This document shows positions 56,284-64,000 of a stretch of 64,000 bases of DNA, piece by piece. Both the position numbers and the translations under genes were made by a program. A model generated the notes under the pieces. The model searched no databases, had not been told where the DNA came from, and saw only the letters and a list, made by a program, of their open reading frames with translations. The DNA comes from Dyadobacter subterraneus. Lineage in GTDB: Bacteria > Bacteroidota > Bacteroidia > Cytophagales > Spirosomataceae. The stretch lies in the NCBI RefSeq assembly GCF_015221875.1, contig NZ_JACYGY010000001.1, positions 2,170,001 to 2,234,000 on the forward strand, given 5' to 3'. Every line of letters starts with the position of its first letter. Positions within the stretch are counted from its first letter, which is position 1.

Positions 56284-57126
56284 TCAAAGGATCGGTTTTG
56301 CATTGACGATCGTGCTGTTTTGAACGGCCAGGCGAAGATGACGGCCGCCGTTTTTTTCCATGAGCTCAATGGTGAGCTGCTTGGCATCAGAGGTTGTAAA
56401 TTTGGGAAGGGCAAAAACAAGCTGGCTGGACTGCCTTGCCTGTATCTTACCGGTATGGTCATGCACATACAAGGGGATAATTTCAGTCTGCTGTGCGGCG
56501 GCTCTTTTTACCTGTTTTTTGTCACTGATAAAAAAGCGAAGGCTTTCAATCTCATAGCTGATATTGGAGCGGTTATCAATGCTGAGCCGGTAAAACAGTA
56601 CATCATCTGCGGTGTATAATCCGCTTAAAACAAGCCGGGCTTTATGGGCAGAATCTTTGATATGGTAAAGATGGCTTTGCTCGATCGCAGCGCGGCTTGC
56701 AAGGTTTTTTAGAAACGCTTCATTTCTTTGATCCGATAGAAGCGCCCGCGTTTGAGAAGATCTTGAATCGGTTTGGATCAGCTCGATATTTAGTCTCAGC
56801 GGCTGCTGCTGGTAACTGACCACAAAAGAGTAAAGCTTGCCATCCGAGGTGATCGCTGTCAGGTTGGTCTGCTCAAAATCTTTTCGCGCCGCCTTAAGCT
56901 GGAGAATGTTTTCAACCCCCTTGGCTTTCTGGGCCAAAATATCACGGCTGCCCTTATCGACACTTTTTACAGCAAAAGGAAAAATAAGGTTGACCGTTTT
57001 ATTGTAGGTGATCTCAATCGGAAAGGGCGCGATGCTAAAAAGTTGAACATCCTGGGCAGATGCAGCGCTGCTGATTGCCAGAAGACATAGGCCGGCGGCT
57101 TTTGCTAAACTGTTTTTCATAAGCAT
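56284..57126 (-). CDS. traN: Conjugative transposon protein TraN (DUF4138)
   Basis: A 280-residue exported protein: signal peptide to about residue 24 (SSAASAQ), then the N-terminal core LFSIAPFPIEITYNKTVNLI, FPFAVKSVDKGSRDILAQKA with LQLKAARKDFEQTNLTAITS, which is the DUF4138/TraN pattern, a VirB9-like outer part of the channel. ATG 57120 (MKNSLAKA) is an alternative start. It lies 28 bases after traM. It should form the outer membrane complex with TraM. Confidence 0.9.
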   Translation of the reverse strand: MLMKNSLAKAAGLCLLAISSAASAQDVQLFSIAPFPIEITYNKTVNLIFPFAVKSVDKGSRDILAQKAKGVENILQLKAARKDFEQTNLTAITSDGKLYSFVVSYQQQPLRLNIELIQTDSRSSQTRALLSDQRNEAFLKNLASRAAIEQSHLYHIKDSAHKARLVLSGLYTADDVLFYRLSIDNRSNISYEIESLRFFISDKKQVKRAAAQQTEIIPLYVHDHTGKIQARQSSQLVFALPKFTTSDAKQLTIELMEKNGGRHLRLAVQNSTIVNAKPIL

Positions 57127-57154
57127 GGTTTTGTTTTGAGCTTGATGTATTTTC

Positions 57155-58483
57155 TTATATGGGTTTAGAATTTCCGTCTTTTAAAAGAATCTGGTAACCC
57201 GCTTTGACCGATACCTGCACAAGCTTTGCCTTCTTGCCAAGCAGCGTTTTAGCAGCCTGGATACCAGCGCTGGCCGCCTGCGCGCCAAACGAAGGATCAA
57301 TTGAGCCCAAGGAAATTCCCTGAATGTCCTGGCTTACAGATTGTTTGGCCACACTGCGCGAGATAGAGCCGGGAATATAAATGCCTGGCTGCCCATCAAG
57401 ATCATAGACTGAAAGTTTGACCGGGAAAAGCGAGATGTTCAGCCGTATGGAGGAAATCTCAACCAAAAGCCGCTCGCCGTTTACAGTAACGGTTCCGTAG
57501 ATAAAAGTGTCTTTGGGAATCAGTGTGCCAGCCACGTAGATATCGGCAGTAAGCCTGAGCTTGATCACTGAGCCCGTTACCAGGGACTGCTCCTGGTGCA
57601 CCACCGCTTTAATGGCATTGTTCTCGCTGGGACTGACTGACTCATCCAGGGAGAAAAATCCGTTGGCTAAAGTGCTGATCTGATCAGCCGTGCTGTTTAA
57701 AGAATCGGCGCTGATGCTCTCAAAGCCGCTGACCACCGTTTTCTCAGGGAAGCTTTTTACAGGATAAGAACCGCTTCTTTGATCTTCGCCGGCAGCGCGC
57801 AGTTTATCAGCAACCCGCTGTGGGTGCTGGATATCAAGGATCTTTTCAAGCATGCCGTTTAACTCGGCAAGCTCAGGATCTGCGGGCTCAGCCCGCTGCT
57901 GGCTGTCAAGGCTTGTAAGAAGATCATAAGGCTTTTCGGGCTCTGGCTGTGAAAGGGGTGCCAGGGTCTTCTTTGACCTTTCTTCTTTTAAGATTGGCGG
58001 CTCGAATTTAGGCCCATCTACCGATGCCAGCACAGAATCAAGTGTTTTAAGTTTTTGGATGATTTGGCTCTGCCGGCTGCCAGAGTAGGTCCTTCCTTTA
58101 TAAGTGATGTATTTTTGGTCTTTCCCAGCGCCCTCAGGCGCGCCAAGTCCCTGCATGGTAAGTGCTTGAACTGCTTTGTCGGTCCGGGCCAGTTCCCCGC
58201 TTCTGTAGGGATCTTTTTTTAGCTGTTCACGGATTTTGGCTGAATCATCGGCCGCTTTTTTATAGTAGCTCAGTTTACTAAAGGAAGTCTCATCTTTGAG
58301 CTTCGGATCCGGAAGGCTTGTGTTAAGGCCCTGTGGGCCAGCCTTGGCCGACTGGTGTTTGTAGATCATTTTAATTCCCACAGCCCAGTAGATCAGTGTC
58401 ACAAAAGGAAGCACTAAAAGGGGCAGAAAGGTGTAGAGCTTTCTGTTTTGAAGAAATGCTGCTGAATGTGTTTTGGCTTGCAT
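57155..58483 (-). CDS. traM: Conjugative transposon protein TraM
   Basis: A 442-residue protein with one membrane helix near residues 17-35 (LYTFLPLLVLPFVTLIYWAV), a long disordered Pro/Glu/Ser-rich middle, and a C-terminal domain (about 285-440) with VIKLRLTADIYVAGTLIPKD, GERLLVEISSIRLNISLFPV and YDLDGQPGIYIPGSISRSVA. This is the TraM form of Bacteroidota elements, equivalent to VirB10, which spans the envelope. Position between traL and traN supports it. Confidence 0.92.
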   Translation of the reverse strand: MQAKTHSAAFLQNRKLYTFLPLLVLPFVTLIYWAVGIKMIYKHQSAKAGPQGLNTSLPDPKLKDETSFSKLSYYKKAADDSAKIREQLKKDPYRSGELARTDKAVQALTMQGLGAPEGAGKDQKYITYKGRTYSGSRQSQIIQKLKTLDSVLASVDGPKFEPPILKEERSKKTLAPLSQPEPEKPYDLLTSLDSQQRAEPADPELAELNGMLEKILDIQHPQRVADKLRAAGEDQRSGSYPVKSFPEKTVVSGFESISADSLNSTADQISTLANGFFSLDESVSPSENNAIKAVVHQEQSLVTGSVIKLRLTADIYVAGTLIPKDTFIYGTVTVNGERLLVEISSIRLNISLFPVKLSVYDLDGQPGIYIPGSISRSVAKQSVSQDIQGISLGSIDPSFGAQAASAGIQAAKTLLGKKAKLVQVSVKAGYQILLKDGNSKPI

Positions 58484-58485
58484 CT

Positions 58486-58878
58486 TTATTTTTGGCTAGG
58501 GTTTATTTGATTCAAACTGTCTTTTATTAGTGCTTTTTCAAGGCTATCCAGGTAATGGTCCAGATGTGATCGGGCCCGAAGCTGAGCTTTGAGCCCGTAT
58601 GGATCAAAGAGAAAGATCTGGCTTCTGCCAGATTCCAAAGGTTCATGCATGCTGTGAAACCCGTCGAAAAGAAGATAGATGCAGTAGCCGCTGCTCACAG
58701 CGATCACAGTCAAACAGAGCGCTTTGAGCCATCCAAAGGAGAGCTTTTGGGCTGCCTGAGCCATCACCCTGGTCCAGCGGCGCTGGAGAAAGGTAAGTTT
58801 TTGAAAGATCTGTGTGGCCAGGCCGCTTCTTTGATCTTGAAGGGGTCTTTGGCGGTGCGCATTAAATCTGTAAAACAT
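58486..58878 (-). CDS. traL: Small conjugation protein, TraL position
   Basis: A 130-residue protein with one membrane helix (LKALCLTVIAVSSGYCIYLL, about 51-70) and a basic N-terminus. It lies two bases ahead of traM and 39 after traK, which is the traL position. Function of TraL is poorly known. The call rests mainly on gene order. Confidence 0.7.
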   Translation of the reverse strand: MFYRFNAHRQRPLQDQRSGLATQIFQKLTFLQRRWTRVMAQAAQKLSFGWLKALCLTVIAVSSGYCIYLLFDGFHSMHEPLESGRSQIFLFDPYGLKAQLRARSHLDHYLDSLEKALIKDSLNQINPSQK

Positions 58879-58917
58879 AAGCAGTTATCTTTAAGTGGTT
58901 AAATGTATCTGACAGGC

Positions 58918-59535
58918 TCAGCGGTTTTGTACGCCGATATCTTTGTTTTCCAAGGTGATCCATTTTTCAATCAGAAAGCCGTGCGGGTTGTTATCGGATC
59001 TGGATACGGTGCGAAGCGTCCCTTCGGTGAGCAGTTTTCTGGTGACAATACTGGTGGGCCGGATGATGCGCTGCACAGCGCTGCACTGAAAACTGTAAGG
59101 GTAAGTGCTGGTCTTCACTGTGATGCTGTCGATCTGGATCTGCTGGCTGATGTTTCCTGAAATTATCCCGGTATAATATCCCGACTCGCGAAGATCATCA
59201 TACTGCTTTTTGGCTGAGCCGTCGGCCAGATACAAAGCCTTGGCAAGAGCTGACTGAATGGACTTGTCATCAGGATCGAGCGTAAAAAAAAGCCTGTGGA
59301 AACTCGCGATGTGATCACGGGCTTCCACTTCAACATTCTCACCTCTGGGGGAGGCGTAGGCTTCAAGGATTTTTCCCGATTCTAAGATATAGACCCTGGA
59401 CTGTGCTGCTTCAACGCTTTTAAGACTTTTGTAAAGCGTAAAGCAGCAGAAGAAAGCCGAGCTGATAAGGGCAACAAAAGTGAATGAGCGGATATGTTTG
59501 AATGCCGCATCGATATTTTTTGCTTTTTGAAACAT
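58918..59535 (-). CDS. traK: Conjugative transposon protein TraK
   Basis: A 205-residue protein: one membrane helix near residues 17-36 (FTFVALISSAFFCCFTLYKS) and a periplasmic domain, with EVEARDHIASFHRLFFTLDP typical of TraK (VirB8-like). Its C-terminus holds PYSFQCSAVQRIIRPTSIVT. It is expected to bridge the inner membrane ring of the transfer channel. It starts 45 bases after the traJ stop. Confidence 0.9.
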   Translation of the reverse strand: MFQKAKNIDAAFKHIRSFTFVALISSAFFCCFTLYKSLKSVEAAQSRVYILESGKILEAYASPRGENVEVEARDHIASFHRLFFTLDPDDKSIQSALAKALYLADGSAKKQYDDLRESGYYTGIISGNISQQIQIDSITVKTSTYPYSFQCSAVQRIIRPTSIVTRKLLTEGTLRTVSRSDNNPHGFLIEKWITLENKDIGVQNR

Positions 59536-59580
59536 GGTGTGCTATGATTAGTAGACAGCTTGTCTGTTTTAGAAACCGGC

Positions 59581-59783
59581 CTATTTCACCGAAGTTTTAT
59601 CGGGCGCCGCCGGCAGCCGCCCGAAACCGCCTGCGGCCGGAAAAGCGTAGTTGCCCACGCTCAGGGCTGTATTGGCAAAAAGGGTTGTGACCTTGTGAAG
59701 CAGCGTGTTCTGGCCGCCGGCCTGAATGATGTAGCCTGCCACAGAAGGGACTGAGAAGTAGCCGACTATACCAATAATCAAAA
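59581..59783 (-). CDS. traJ: traJ exon 2
   Basis: The C-terminal 67 codons of TraJ, in transcription order after the intron. The text LIIGIVGYFSVPSVAGYIIQ is the last membrane helix region and AFPAAGGFGRLPAAPDKTSV the tail. Joined to exon 1 the codon at the junction becomes TTT (Phe), giving MAYLIFLIIGIVGY without gap, exactly what a TraJ helix needs. The first base after the intron is 59783. Confidence 0.85.
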
Positions 59784-59788
59784 GTAGG

Positions 59789-61714
59789 CTAAGCACCCGA
59801 CGCCTTACCATTTTTCGATGGCAGGTTTTCAAATGCTCGCCCCCGAACCGGACGTACACCTCTCAGCGTATCCGGCTCTCCATTAAAGGATCGGTCTATC
59901 GAACCTGCGTGCGTTTTCAGATGACAACTCCTGCAGAGCGCAATGGTTTTTCTACGTCTAGCCATCATCATTTTGTCGGCAAATCCTTTGCCGTCCAAAT
60001 CTTTGAGTTTTCTGACGTGGTGCATATCCAATGTCTCTGTTGCTCCACATATCTCACACTTTTGGGCTTTAAGTCTGTCAATGAGACTGGTTCTGCCTGA
60101 GTAGTAGACTGGTTTGGAGTTGTCCAAATTCACATCCGCAGAAGGTAGCTTTCTTTTATAGCCACCTTTGTAAAAAGATTGGTTACGTACGTCTCCCTTT
60201 TTATTGGTGTAGCTCACAGTGAACACGCCATTTTTTTCATATTGGCGAAGAATTTTACGGACACTACTCCTGTATTTGCAGGCAAATGTTCTATACATGC
60301 TGTATTCCATGATGTATCCGTAAGAATTCAATATAGCACTGTTGTTTGCTACAGAATAGTAATTATAGAACCCTCTTAGTGTGTAATTATACATTTTAAG
60401 GATCTCCAAATCATCGCTATTGAGCATTTTGGTATGTTCCCTGGGCTTCCACCACTCTTTTCCTTTCGGGGTCATTTTGACCTCAAGTATTCCGAAGTCG
60501 AGTAGTTTCTTCTTAATGGTTTCCATTGAGATGCTGAGCTGCAGCGTACCGTTCAGGAATCTGACTAGCCTATTTAATTTGTCCCTTTTTGCTGCATTGG
60601 ATCTGCGTACCAGGATTTCATATCCAAGAAATTTGGCGGGTTTTTCCGTATGCGTTATGACGGTTTTTTCTTCGGACAGCTCCAGTTTCAATTCAGTTTC
60701 AAGAAAAATCCTGATGTCTTCTTTAATCCTTTTACTATCTTCTTTACTCCCGATAATTCCGATTAGGAAGTCATCCGCATATCTCACATATTTTATCCTT
60801 TTGTACCCATCGTCCATTTCATCGCAACTGGGAATGGTTAGTCTCTCTTTGTCAATAGCTTTGATTTGTTTTACTAATTCATCACGTTCGTTTTCATCTT
60901 CTACCTTTCTAAGTTTTCGCAATAGCCGCGCCTTATTGACTTCGAAAGTGGACCTCGTTGCATGAGGTTTTCGCTTTGTTCCCCTGTCAAAGTTCTTGGC
61001 ATATTTAACCATGTACCTGTCCAGTCTGTCCAGATAGATGTTCGCCAAAATAGGACTGACAATACCTCCCTGCGGTGTTCCGCTATAGGAGTTGTGAAAA
61101 GTCCAGTCTTCAACATAGCCTGCTTTTAGGAACTTCCATATTAGGCGCAGGAATCTGTCGTCGGCGATACGTTCTTTGAGTATCCCAATCAATATTTGGT
61201 GGTTTATCTCATCAAAGAACCCTTTAATATCTCCTTCAACAAACCATTTAGCGCCTGTAAAGGTCTTTTGAATCTTAACCAGTGCAGTATGGCAACTTCT
61301 GTATGGCCTAAAACCATGAGAACAATCCAGAAACTGTCCTTCATAGATGGCTTCAAGCATCATACGCACCACCTCCTGTACCAATTTATCGTCAAAAGAA
61401 GGAATTCCAAGAGGGCGCATTTTTCCGTTTTTCTTTGGAATGTACACCCTCCTTGCAGGTTGGGGCTGATAGCTTTCTGTTCGAAGCAAGTCGATTAAAT
61501 CAGAGATACGATTTAAGCTCATACCGTCTATTGTTTTTCCGTCGGAACCTTCTGTCATATTGCCCTCCTTTGCGTAAATGCGTTGGTAGGCAGTGTAGAA
61601 CATTTCTTCGTTGAACAAATTCTTGTACAGCCTTTCATACCGGTAATCTAATTGCGGACTATGCTTTGATAGACCGTTTAATACTTTTTCAGAATTTCTC
61701 ATAATGTCTCTCAC
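59789..61714 (-). CDS. ltrA: Group II intron reverse transcriptase/maturase with HNH
   Basis: A 641-codon frame. Reverse transcriptase blocks: GFRPYRSCHTALVKIQ, WFVEGDIKGFFDEINH, SGTPQGGIVSPILANIYLDR, YVRYADDFLIGI (catalytic YADD) and FLGYEILVRR. The maturase X domain follows, then an HNH endonuclease (CEICGATETLDMHHVRK, ALCRSCHLKTHAG). All motifs are intact, so it should support splicing and retrohoming. A start at 61702 (MRNSEKVLNG) is an alternative. The functional protein probably ends near HAGSID; the frame then runs through ribozyme domains V and VI to a TAG only five bases from the 3' splice site. Confidence 0.93.
   Translation of the reverse strand: MRDIMRNSEKVLNGLSKHSPQLDYRYERLYKNLFNEEMFYTAYQRIYAKEGNMTEGSDGKTIDGMSLNRISDLIDLLRTESYQPQPARRVYIPKKNGKMRPLGIPSFDDKLVQEVVRMMLEAIYEGQFLDCSHGFRPYRSCHTALVKIQKTFTGAKWFVEGDIKGFFDEINHQILIGILKERIADDRFLRLIWKFLKAGYVEDWTFHNSYSGTPQGGIVSPILANIYLDRLDRYMVKYAKNFDRGTKRKPHATRSTFEVNKARLLRKLRKVEDENERDELVKQIKAIDKERLTIPSCDEMDDGYKRIKYVRYADDFLIGIIGSKEDSKRIKEDIRIFLETELKLELSEEKTVITHTEKPAKFLGYEILVRRSNAAKRDKLNRLVRFLNGTLQLSISMETIKKKLLDFGILEVKMTPKGKEWWKPREHTKMLNSDDLEILKMYNYTLRGFYNYYSVANNSAILNSYGYIMEYSMYRTFACKYRSSVRKILRQYEKNGVFTVSYTNKKGDVRNQSFYKGGYKRKLPSADVNLDNSKPVYYSGRTSLIDRLKAQKCEICGATETLDMHHVRKLKDLDGKGFADKMMMARRRKTIALCRSCHLKTHAGSIDRSFNGEPDTLRGVRPVRGRAFENLPSKNGKASGA
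59845..59878 (-). ncRNA. Group II intron domain V
   Basis: The 34-base hairpin GAGCCGGATACGCTGAGAGG to CGTCCGGTTC has the catalytic AGC triad at its start and a GNRA-like loop region, as in bacterial group II introns. It is the catalytic heart of the ribozyme and locates the 3' end about 60 bases further on. Confidence 0.85.
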
Positions 61715-62261
61715 ATTGTTCTTTAATTGTATTAAACCTTTAACTGCTTCCCTTCGCCATGTGCACGGCTTTCCCTTGCTCGGACTACTACGGAAGCTCC
61801 GTTACCGTATCGGATATTCAGAGGCTCAACCTCATAGCCTTGCGGCGTTCCGACTTAGGTAATCCCCGTTTAGCTGTATAATAACTATGGCTCGATAGAT
61901 TGTCGGATATGGTTTCCGTCCTTTACCATTTACCATGGTCGCGCTACGATTTATTCCTGCTCCTGCTACTAATTTTCGTTAGCGGAGTATCGTAATCTGA
62001 CGAGTTTAGTTACCTTACGTCAGAGTCCCTACGCCGACCGCTCGGACTGCCATTCAATCAATTCGGACTTTATCCTCATATCTATCATTTCATCTTGCCA
62101 TTCAGTCGCAGAATGATAACTTTCTGACTTATGGCTTTTCCAACATGCTACACTCCCTGTCCAGTTTCCCTTTCAGATAAGTTGGCTGATGATAGGCTAT
62201 CGGAATACTTGCCTAGTGTCTTGCCAAAGACACATTTATTATACAACCTTTACGGGCGCAC

Positions 62262-63171
62262 AGATCAGATACGCCATATCGTGCGCGTTAAAAAAGGTAT
62301 CGCCATTTTCCTGCACCTGCCGGATGTCCAAGGCGATCATCTTCTCCTGGATCTTGCCAATGATCGCACCAAAGATGTTGGCAACCGGAAGCCAAAGGTA
62401 AATGTTGATATAGCGTGCGATCCACGCAGTCAGCGTATGCTGAAACCCGTCAAAGACAGCGATGCCAAAAGCGATTGGACCGATCACAGCCAAAACGATC
62501 AGATGAAAGGTGCGTATTGTGTTAATGCAAAGGGCCGCTGATTCGAAAACCACCCGCAGCACCTCGCTGAGCGCTGCCTTGACCGAGTTTCTGAAATTGT
62601 AGCTTTGTTTGGCCATGTAGAATTTGATGTCATTGGAGATCCCGTCTGTGAAGCCTTCTGAGTAGCTGTCCCCGTAGGTGTATTTGAGCCACTTCTCGCG
62701 GGACCCTTTCAGATCATCACCCACATACATCTCCCAGAACTTTGAAGATTTGACCGCATCCTCTTTCTTTTTCAGTAGCAGCGCAATGGCTTTGTCTGAA
62801 TCCTGGACCATGCCTGCGGTGCCGCGCACTGTGGGGGAAAGCACCGCATTCATAAGCGCGATCACAGAAGGGAAAATAAAGATGGCAAAGCCCAGCACAA
62901 AGGGGCGGAAAAGCGGGTAAAAGTCGATGGGCTCAGCGTTGGCCAGATGCCGCCAGACCCGCGATGCGATGTAGAAGATGGCTGCAAAGCCTGCGATGCC
63001 GCGGCCGACGCTTATAAGCTTTGCGCAGAGCGGAAGCATCTCCGAATACAGCGTATCAAGGACCCCGTTCAGCCCGCGGACCTGCTCTGAGAATCCCTGT
63101 GCCTGGCTCAGGCTGGGCAAGAGCGCCGCTACGGTCACATAGCATGTGACCCTTAAAAACCTTATTTTCAT
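62262..63171 (-). CDS. traJ: traJ exon 1
   Basis: The N-terminal 303 codons of TraJ from ATG 63171 (MKIRFLRVTCYVTVAALLPS), with a signal-like start and several membrane helices (ISVGRGIAGFAAIFYIASRV, FVLGFAIFIFPSVIALMNAV, FHLIVLAVIGPIAFGIAVFD, YINIYLWLPVANIFGAIIGK). It is a polytopic inner-membrane part of the channel, equivalent to VirB6. It starts 13 bases after traI. The frame runs a few codons into the intron (CAPVKVV) before a stop, so without splicing a truncated protein results. Confidence 0.88.
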
Positions 63172-63184
63172 TGGGTTTAGCTGT

Positions 63185-63811
63185 TTAGGGTTGAAGCTCG
63201 TAGAGCTCTTGTAGCATTTTTGTATCGGAAAGCTCGTTTTCTCTCTGCGCTGCCAGCACGGAGGCGCTTCCGTTAAAGTGTCTGAGAAAGGAAAGCTGAT
63301 CTGTAATTTCTTCATAAAGCTTATCAATGATCCTAAGCCTTTCATCATCTGAGGCCCGCAGCTTTTTAGCGGTCACAACCGTGGTAAGTGCGTCTAGATT
63401 TTTCAGACTGGCGGCTGAGAGCTGATCATAGACTTTGCCGGCGTAATCAAGCTCATCTTTTGAAAACTGACCCGAAGAAAGTAAGCGCTGCCTTGCCTGG
63501 CCGGCTTCCTTGATGATCGCAAGCTGCGCCTGGACGATATCTTTAACGCGTGCATAGTTTTTAACAGCCGGGCTCACTTGTAAGAGCCCGTCCAGAAACG
63601 CTTCATGCAGCTTGAAATTTCCTTCGGAAAGATCCTTGATGGTGTTGTACCCGTTAAAAAGGATCTCATAACCCGCTTTAAGTTCTTTTAAGATTTTTCG
63701 AAGCTGGTTTAATTTTTCAATGTTCAGGATCAGCTGTGTGACCTCGGCAGTCTGCGCTTTTGCAGCCGGTGCAAGCGCAGACAAAAAGAAAAGAAGAATC
63801 AGTTTTTTCAT
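63185..63811 (-). CDS. traI: Conjugation protein TraI
   Basis: A 208-residue exported helical protein: signal peptide (residues 1-19, ending KAQ), then long helices (IEKLNQLRKILKELKAGYEI, FNGYNTIKDLSEGNFKLHEA). This matches the TraI-like VirB5-position protein of Bacteroidota elements. It lies directly ahead of traJ. A minor pilus role is plausible by analogy. Confidence 0.85.
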   Translation of the reverse strand: MKKLILLFFLSALAPAAKAQTAEVTQLILNIEKLNQLRKILKELKAGYEILFNGYNTIKDLSEGNFKLHEAFLDGLLQVSPAVKNYARVKDIVQAQLAIIKEAGQARQRLLSSGQFSKDELDYAGKVYDQLSAASLKNLDALTTVVTAKKLRASDDERLRIIDKLYEEITDQLSFLRHFNGSASVLAAQRENELSDTKMLQELYELQP

Positions 63812-63817
63812 TGTTTC

Positions 63818-64000
63818 CTACTTTAAACCGTGAATGCTTTTGTCCGTGTTGATCTGGGCCTGCTCGCTTTGGATCTGTAAAGCCAGAAGCCTTGTTCTTT
63901 GATCGAAGTTTTTTACAAAGCTGTAATTATTCTTCATCTGCCTGAGGCAGAGCTCAATGCGCGCTATGCGCTCATCATCTGTCATGGAAAGATTGCCATC
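63818..64000 (-). CDS. Partial gene upstream of traI
   Basis: The frame is open from the window edge and ends with a TAG at 63818-63820. The 60 residues seen include MTDDERIARIELCLRQMKNN and LALQIQSEQAQINTDKSIHG: helical and soluble. Six bases separate it from the traI start. It is probably a small conjugation protein or the tail of one; identity unknown. Confidence 0.6.
   Translation of the reverse strand, partial: DGNLSMTDDERIARIELCLRQMKNNYSFVKNFDQRTRLLALQIQSEQAQINTDKSIHGLK

Larger units (their letters stand above)
59784..62261 (-). mobile_element. Group II intron in traJ, 2478 nt
   Basis: The 5' end GTGCGCCCGTAAAGG (at 62261 and onward) matches the group II GUGYG consensus and the 3' end is CCTAC. 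About 550 bases of structured non-coding sequence (domains I-III) come before the reverse transcriptase gene. A domain V of 34 bases and a domain VI follow it. It lies in the sense orientation of traJ, and precise removal restores the reading frame (910 + 203 = 1113 bases, 371 codons including stop). Complete in all parts, so splicing is likely. Confidence 0.92.

Noticed and set aside
60420..60965. 181-codon open frame on the plus strand within the intron
   Set aside because: Antisense to the reverse transcriptase; serine/leucine-rich text typical of a shadow frame.

Overview
The window looks like a chromosome segment of a Bacteroidota species, most likely of the Cytophagales or Sphingobacteriales (Dyadobacter-like; this genus guess is inference). 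The evidence is a protein with a type IX secretion C-terminal sorting domain, a GOB-like B3 metallo-beta-lactamase, MacB/FtsX permeases of the Bacteroidota type, TAnnTTTG promoter elements, few strong Shine-Dalgarno sites, and a traI-J-K-L-M-N conjugation operon of Bacteroidota integrative elements.

Layout. 1-4.6 kb: a paoABC-like molybdenum aldehyde oxidoreductase operon (first gene cut by the window edge) followed by two cupins. 5.0-8.2 kb: an SDR oxidoreductase and an AraC regulator with an aldo/keto reductase. 8.5-10.3 kb: decayed IS1182 and IS1380 remnants. 10.3-14.6 kb: a 1433-residue surface protein with seven ~190-residue repeats. 14.8-17.8 kb: decayed genes (DUF4041 start, a PD-(D/E)XK-like nuclease) and a small protein resembling the RNA polymerase alpha C-terminal domain. 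17.9-21.3 kb: an AraC-like membrane regulator fused in frame to a MacB/FtsX permease. 22.3-33.0 kb: an envelope or beta-lactam themed region with three serine beta-lactamase-like hydrolases (one frameshifted), a B3 metallo-beta-lactamase whose first zinc ligand is Gln, a beta-helix protein, an AraC regulator, and a MarR-led operon under a 42-bp palindrome. 33.1-35.7 kb: truncated IS66 and IS630. 35.9-39.5 kb: a trypsin-like lipoprotein and small or broken genes. 40.0-45.2 kb: a compact island with HipB-HipA under a 22-bp-armed operator, a 991-residue primase-helicase of the TOTE type, and a Cys-rich small protein, bounded by inverted tRNA T-loop-like sequences. 45.4-46.3 kb: two divergent single-domain response regulators. 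46.4-49.6 kb: AraC, aldehyde dehydrogenase and DUF779.

49.7-64 kb, all on the minus strand and running past the window edge: the transfer region of an integrative conjugative element. Read in the direction of transcription it is an unnamed tra gene, traI, traJ, traK, traL, traM, traN, three tandem paralogues of unknown function, mobA, the relaxase mobB and the coupling protein mobC. traJ is interrupted by a complete 2478-nt group II intron encoding a reverse transcriptase with an HNH domain. Removing the intron at GTGCG...CTAC restores a 370-codon traJ frame exactly.

The best candidates for something little described are the HipBA/TOTE island, the regulator-permease fusion, the two-cysteine repeat protein and the tandem paralogues inside the conjugation operon. 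Every identification rests on reading motifs by eye; no database search was run.
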